A DNA stretch of 64,000 nucleotides from Paraspadella gotoi (Eukaryota > Chaetognatha): positions 18,499,501 through 18,563,500 of the forward strand of contig CM119266.1 in NCBI GenBank assembly GCA_051294375.1, in the 5' to 3' direction. The stretch's first letter is position 1, and each line of letters opens with the position of its first letter. Below are positions 62,101 to 64,000 of this stretch, piece by piece. Made by a program: the position numbers and the translations under genes. The notes beneath the pieces are model-generated. The model searched no databases, had not been told where the DNA came from, and saw only the letters and a list, made by a program, of their open reading frames with translations.

Positions 62101-62534
62101 GACTTTAAATTATCGGTATATGTAGAAGGGAGAGCGGAGTTGTTCGCTTCTTCTTGATGTATGCTAGTCTAAATTTTTTCGTGAGGCCTCGGTGGGTGAT
62201 GCATGGGTCTAGCTGGTAATTTTCTAGTTTGACATGATGAGTCAGCAGGCGTTCTTCTGTTATGGTGTGAATAATGCTTGCAGGCATAATCTTGTATGAT
62301 TTGATCGCACGCTAATCATTATAACGCTCCTGTCGCAGTAAGTCGGAACCGCACATAAAGATAGCGCTCTGTTCCAGAAACTGGCATGAATGTTTAAAGA
62401 CGCAGGTAATAAGGTTTTCTTAACTCCAAAGAATGTAATTTTTACACACAAAGTAAGTTCTCTAAAAACCAATTCTCTCTTCTCGAGGGGATACAACTGA
62501 GCTATTTCTTTCGCAATATATACTTTCCGTCTCG
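58351..62534. other. Long AT-rich and TC-rich stretch, no gene recognised
   Basis: It contains a CTTT-rich patch (59085-59205), interrupted TC-rich sequence (59290-59890) and AT-rich sequence (60140-62100). A splice-acceptor-like TTAACTTTTAG at 58883-58893 precedes a short frame reading GQYRFKPDPSDDQF then stop (58895-58938). It is too short to call. A Lys-rich minus ORF (59892-60083) is also unrecognised. Confidence 0.4.
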
Positions 62535-62976
62535 TCAAAACTTGCATCTTCTTCGAGCTGCGCTAAAATCGAGCATTTGCGAAACACTCTCGCAGAGAAA
62601 GTCGCTAATGAGATGTCGCTCGCAAGAGTCTCGTCGCAGAGTTCTGATCGTTCGTCTGTCGGGCTCCGTTCCGTCGCTCGTGTCGTCGTTCGTGTCGTCG
62701 TTCGTCGCGTTCGTTGTTTCAGCCGTCGCGTCGTCGCTCGGTCTTCTTTGCACAAGATGCAACAGAGTGATACACTGTAACCAGAGAATCGCGAAAGAAA
62801 ATGAGAAGTTAGATTTCATAATTAATGAGGGAGTTTACGGGAAAGCTTTTAGTATCGAAGAGGTGATCGGAAGTAGTCGACGTAGAGACCGCAGAGATGA
62901 AGATAGTGTAGACGAATGCCGAGTGAGAGAGAGGAGAGGAGATGTTGTAAGTGACGAGAGAATCGAGAGGAGATGA
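62535..62976. CDS. Overlapping unrecognised ORFs on both strands
   Basis: Plus 62542-62976 encodes 144 residues. A hydrophobic Ser/Val/Ala stretch (partly from GTC-type repeats) is followed by LLCTRCNRVIHCNQ and a Lys/Glu-rich, then Arg-rich tail. The CxxC after a hydrophobic segment is faintly like secreted CULT-type zinc domains, but the key downstream pattern is not convincing. Minus 62819-62535 encodes 94 residues with a possible signal peptide (IVWLQC-type hydrophobic N-terminus) and a Thr/Asp/Asn-rich middle. At most one is real. Confidence 0.2.
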
Positions 62977-63213
62977 AGGAGAGGAAAGACGAGAGGGTGC
63001 AGAAGAGAGAGGAGGAGAGGAGACGAGCGAGCAGAGAGAGTCATGACTAAATCAGCAGAGAGATGATAGAGCGAAGCTGACATTGAGAGTATTGAGTTCT
63101 ATATACAATCATGTGTCATAAGAAGCTCATGTTTGGTATTTATCTCAAGTTGCTCAGTCGCTTCGTTTTGATGCCATCTATCCCTGAACCTACGCCACTT
63201 ATCTTAAATACCT

Positions 63214-63238
63214 NNNNNNNNNNNNNNNNNNNNNNNNN
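63214..63238. other. Assembly gap, 25 N
   Basis: It precedes the second copy of the 57.4-58.3 kb segment. Confidence 1.
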
Positions 63239-63964
63239 ATGGCTAAATATAAATATTAATTCACGTCTGTTTTCATCATGTTTTTCTTGATTTGTTTTGT
63301 CTTGCGCTTTTTGCCTTAAAAAAAGAGATTTAATCGATGACAACTTTTTCAATCTGATTTTTTTGTAAAACAAAAGTAAAAAAAAAATATNNNNNNNNNN
63401 NNNNNNNNNNNNNNNNNNNNNNNNNNNNNNNNNNNNNNNNNNNNNNNNNNNNNNNNNNNNNNNNNNNNNNNNNNNNNNNNNNNNNNNNNNNNNNNNNNNN
63501 NNNNNNNNNNNNNNNNNNNNNNNNNNNNNNNNNNNNNNNNNNNNNNNNNNNNNNNNNNNNNNNNNNNNNNNNNNNNNNNNNCGTCACACGGAGGAGTCAG
63601 AATTGACGCTAGACAGCAGTTCTGGCCATTATTTGATCTTTGGCTTCTTTCCTCAGATTAGGACATTTTGGCCTCTTTTAAGAAGATGGGTCAACCTCGG
63701 CACGAATCTGTCGGCCCCCACAAGATGGTCCAGTATCGGAAAGATTTTCCGGTTGTCATCGCAAACGTGTCGCTGACGAGATCTCGTCAAGGGGTTAAAT
63801 TTGGAAACAAGAAAAAAAAAGCGCCGTGGTAATTAGATCAGAAGGAAAGTGAAAGAAAAGAAAAGAAAAGTGAAAGAAAAGAAGAGAAAAGAAAAGAAAA
63901 AAAGGGCGAAAAAGAGTTTTTTTTTTAGTGATGATATATTGACGAGATCTGGGGATTAGTTTAT

Positions 63965-64000
<36 letters not shown>
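63239..64000. repeat. Noisy duplicated segment, second copy
   Basis: It matches 57421-58350 with dense short indels and a 191-N gap in place of the CT-rich part. It is cut by the right window edge inside a CT array. Confidence 0.85.
63391..63581. other. Assembly gap, 191 N
   Basis: It replaces the CT-array region seen at about 57660-57830 in the first copy. Confidence 1.

Overview
The window looks like AT-rich nuclear DNA from an invertebrate metazoan. The reasons are GT-AG introns inside recognisable exons, AATAAA polyadenylation signals, very dense CT/AG, CTTT, GTC, CAA and ATC microsatellites, and almost no dense coding. I cannot name the taxon. It is also draft assembly: ten runs of N (several exactly 10 or 25 bases) and large repeated blocks that differ mainly by one-base insertions and deletions.

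Left part (1-15 kb). The plus strand at 836-1244 carries the last two coding exons of selenophosphate synthetase (SEPHS/SelD family), the only gene I identify with high confidence. A strongly acidic open frame on the minus strand (460 to the left edge) lies where an SEPHS intron should be. Between 1.25 and 8.86 kb there is no convincing gene, but there is a foldback-type inverted repeat (3286-3558) and two clean palindromes (3917-3945 and 5820-5839). At 8858-13903 a two-exon gene encodes a 1138-residue Ala/Ser-rich, probably nuclear protein. It has a short cysteine motif spanning the start of exon 2, a basic NLS-like stretch and poly-Ala tracts. Its 1.63 kb intron holds a CT microsatellite and an 18-bp minisatellite.

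Middle part (15.2-51.7 kb). One block of about 15 kb occurs twice (A, 15178-29995; C, 36624-51715), and its right 6.3 kb occurs a third time between them (B, 30021-36289). Two short fragments of the same sequence fill the space between B and C. Unmerged overlaps around the gaps, and an almost identical order of variant units in an 8-bp minisatellite, suggest one locus (alleles or poorly corrected reads) placed end to end, rather than an old tandem duplication. Inside the block I can support regulatory or transcribed-looking pieces (a CCAAT-box cluster, a noncoding exon-like segment with both splice sites, two short possible coding exons) but no complete gene.

Right part (51.7-64 kb). A pair of inverted arms of about 0.7 kb (about 51.9-52.64 kb and 56.34-57.11 kb) each carries a tRNA-type B box and flanks about 3.7 kb with a short ORF of unknown, perhaps retroelement, origin. 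A second noisy duplication pairs 57.42-58.35 kb with 63.24-64.0 kb. The rest is AT-rich or polypyrimidine sequence with only small unrecognised ORFs. I did not find a clear previously undescribed biological system. The best leads are the acidic ORF opposite SEPHS, the unusual Ala-rich protein, the foldback/inverted-arm structures, and the evidence that the central duplication is artificial.
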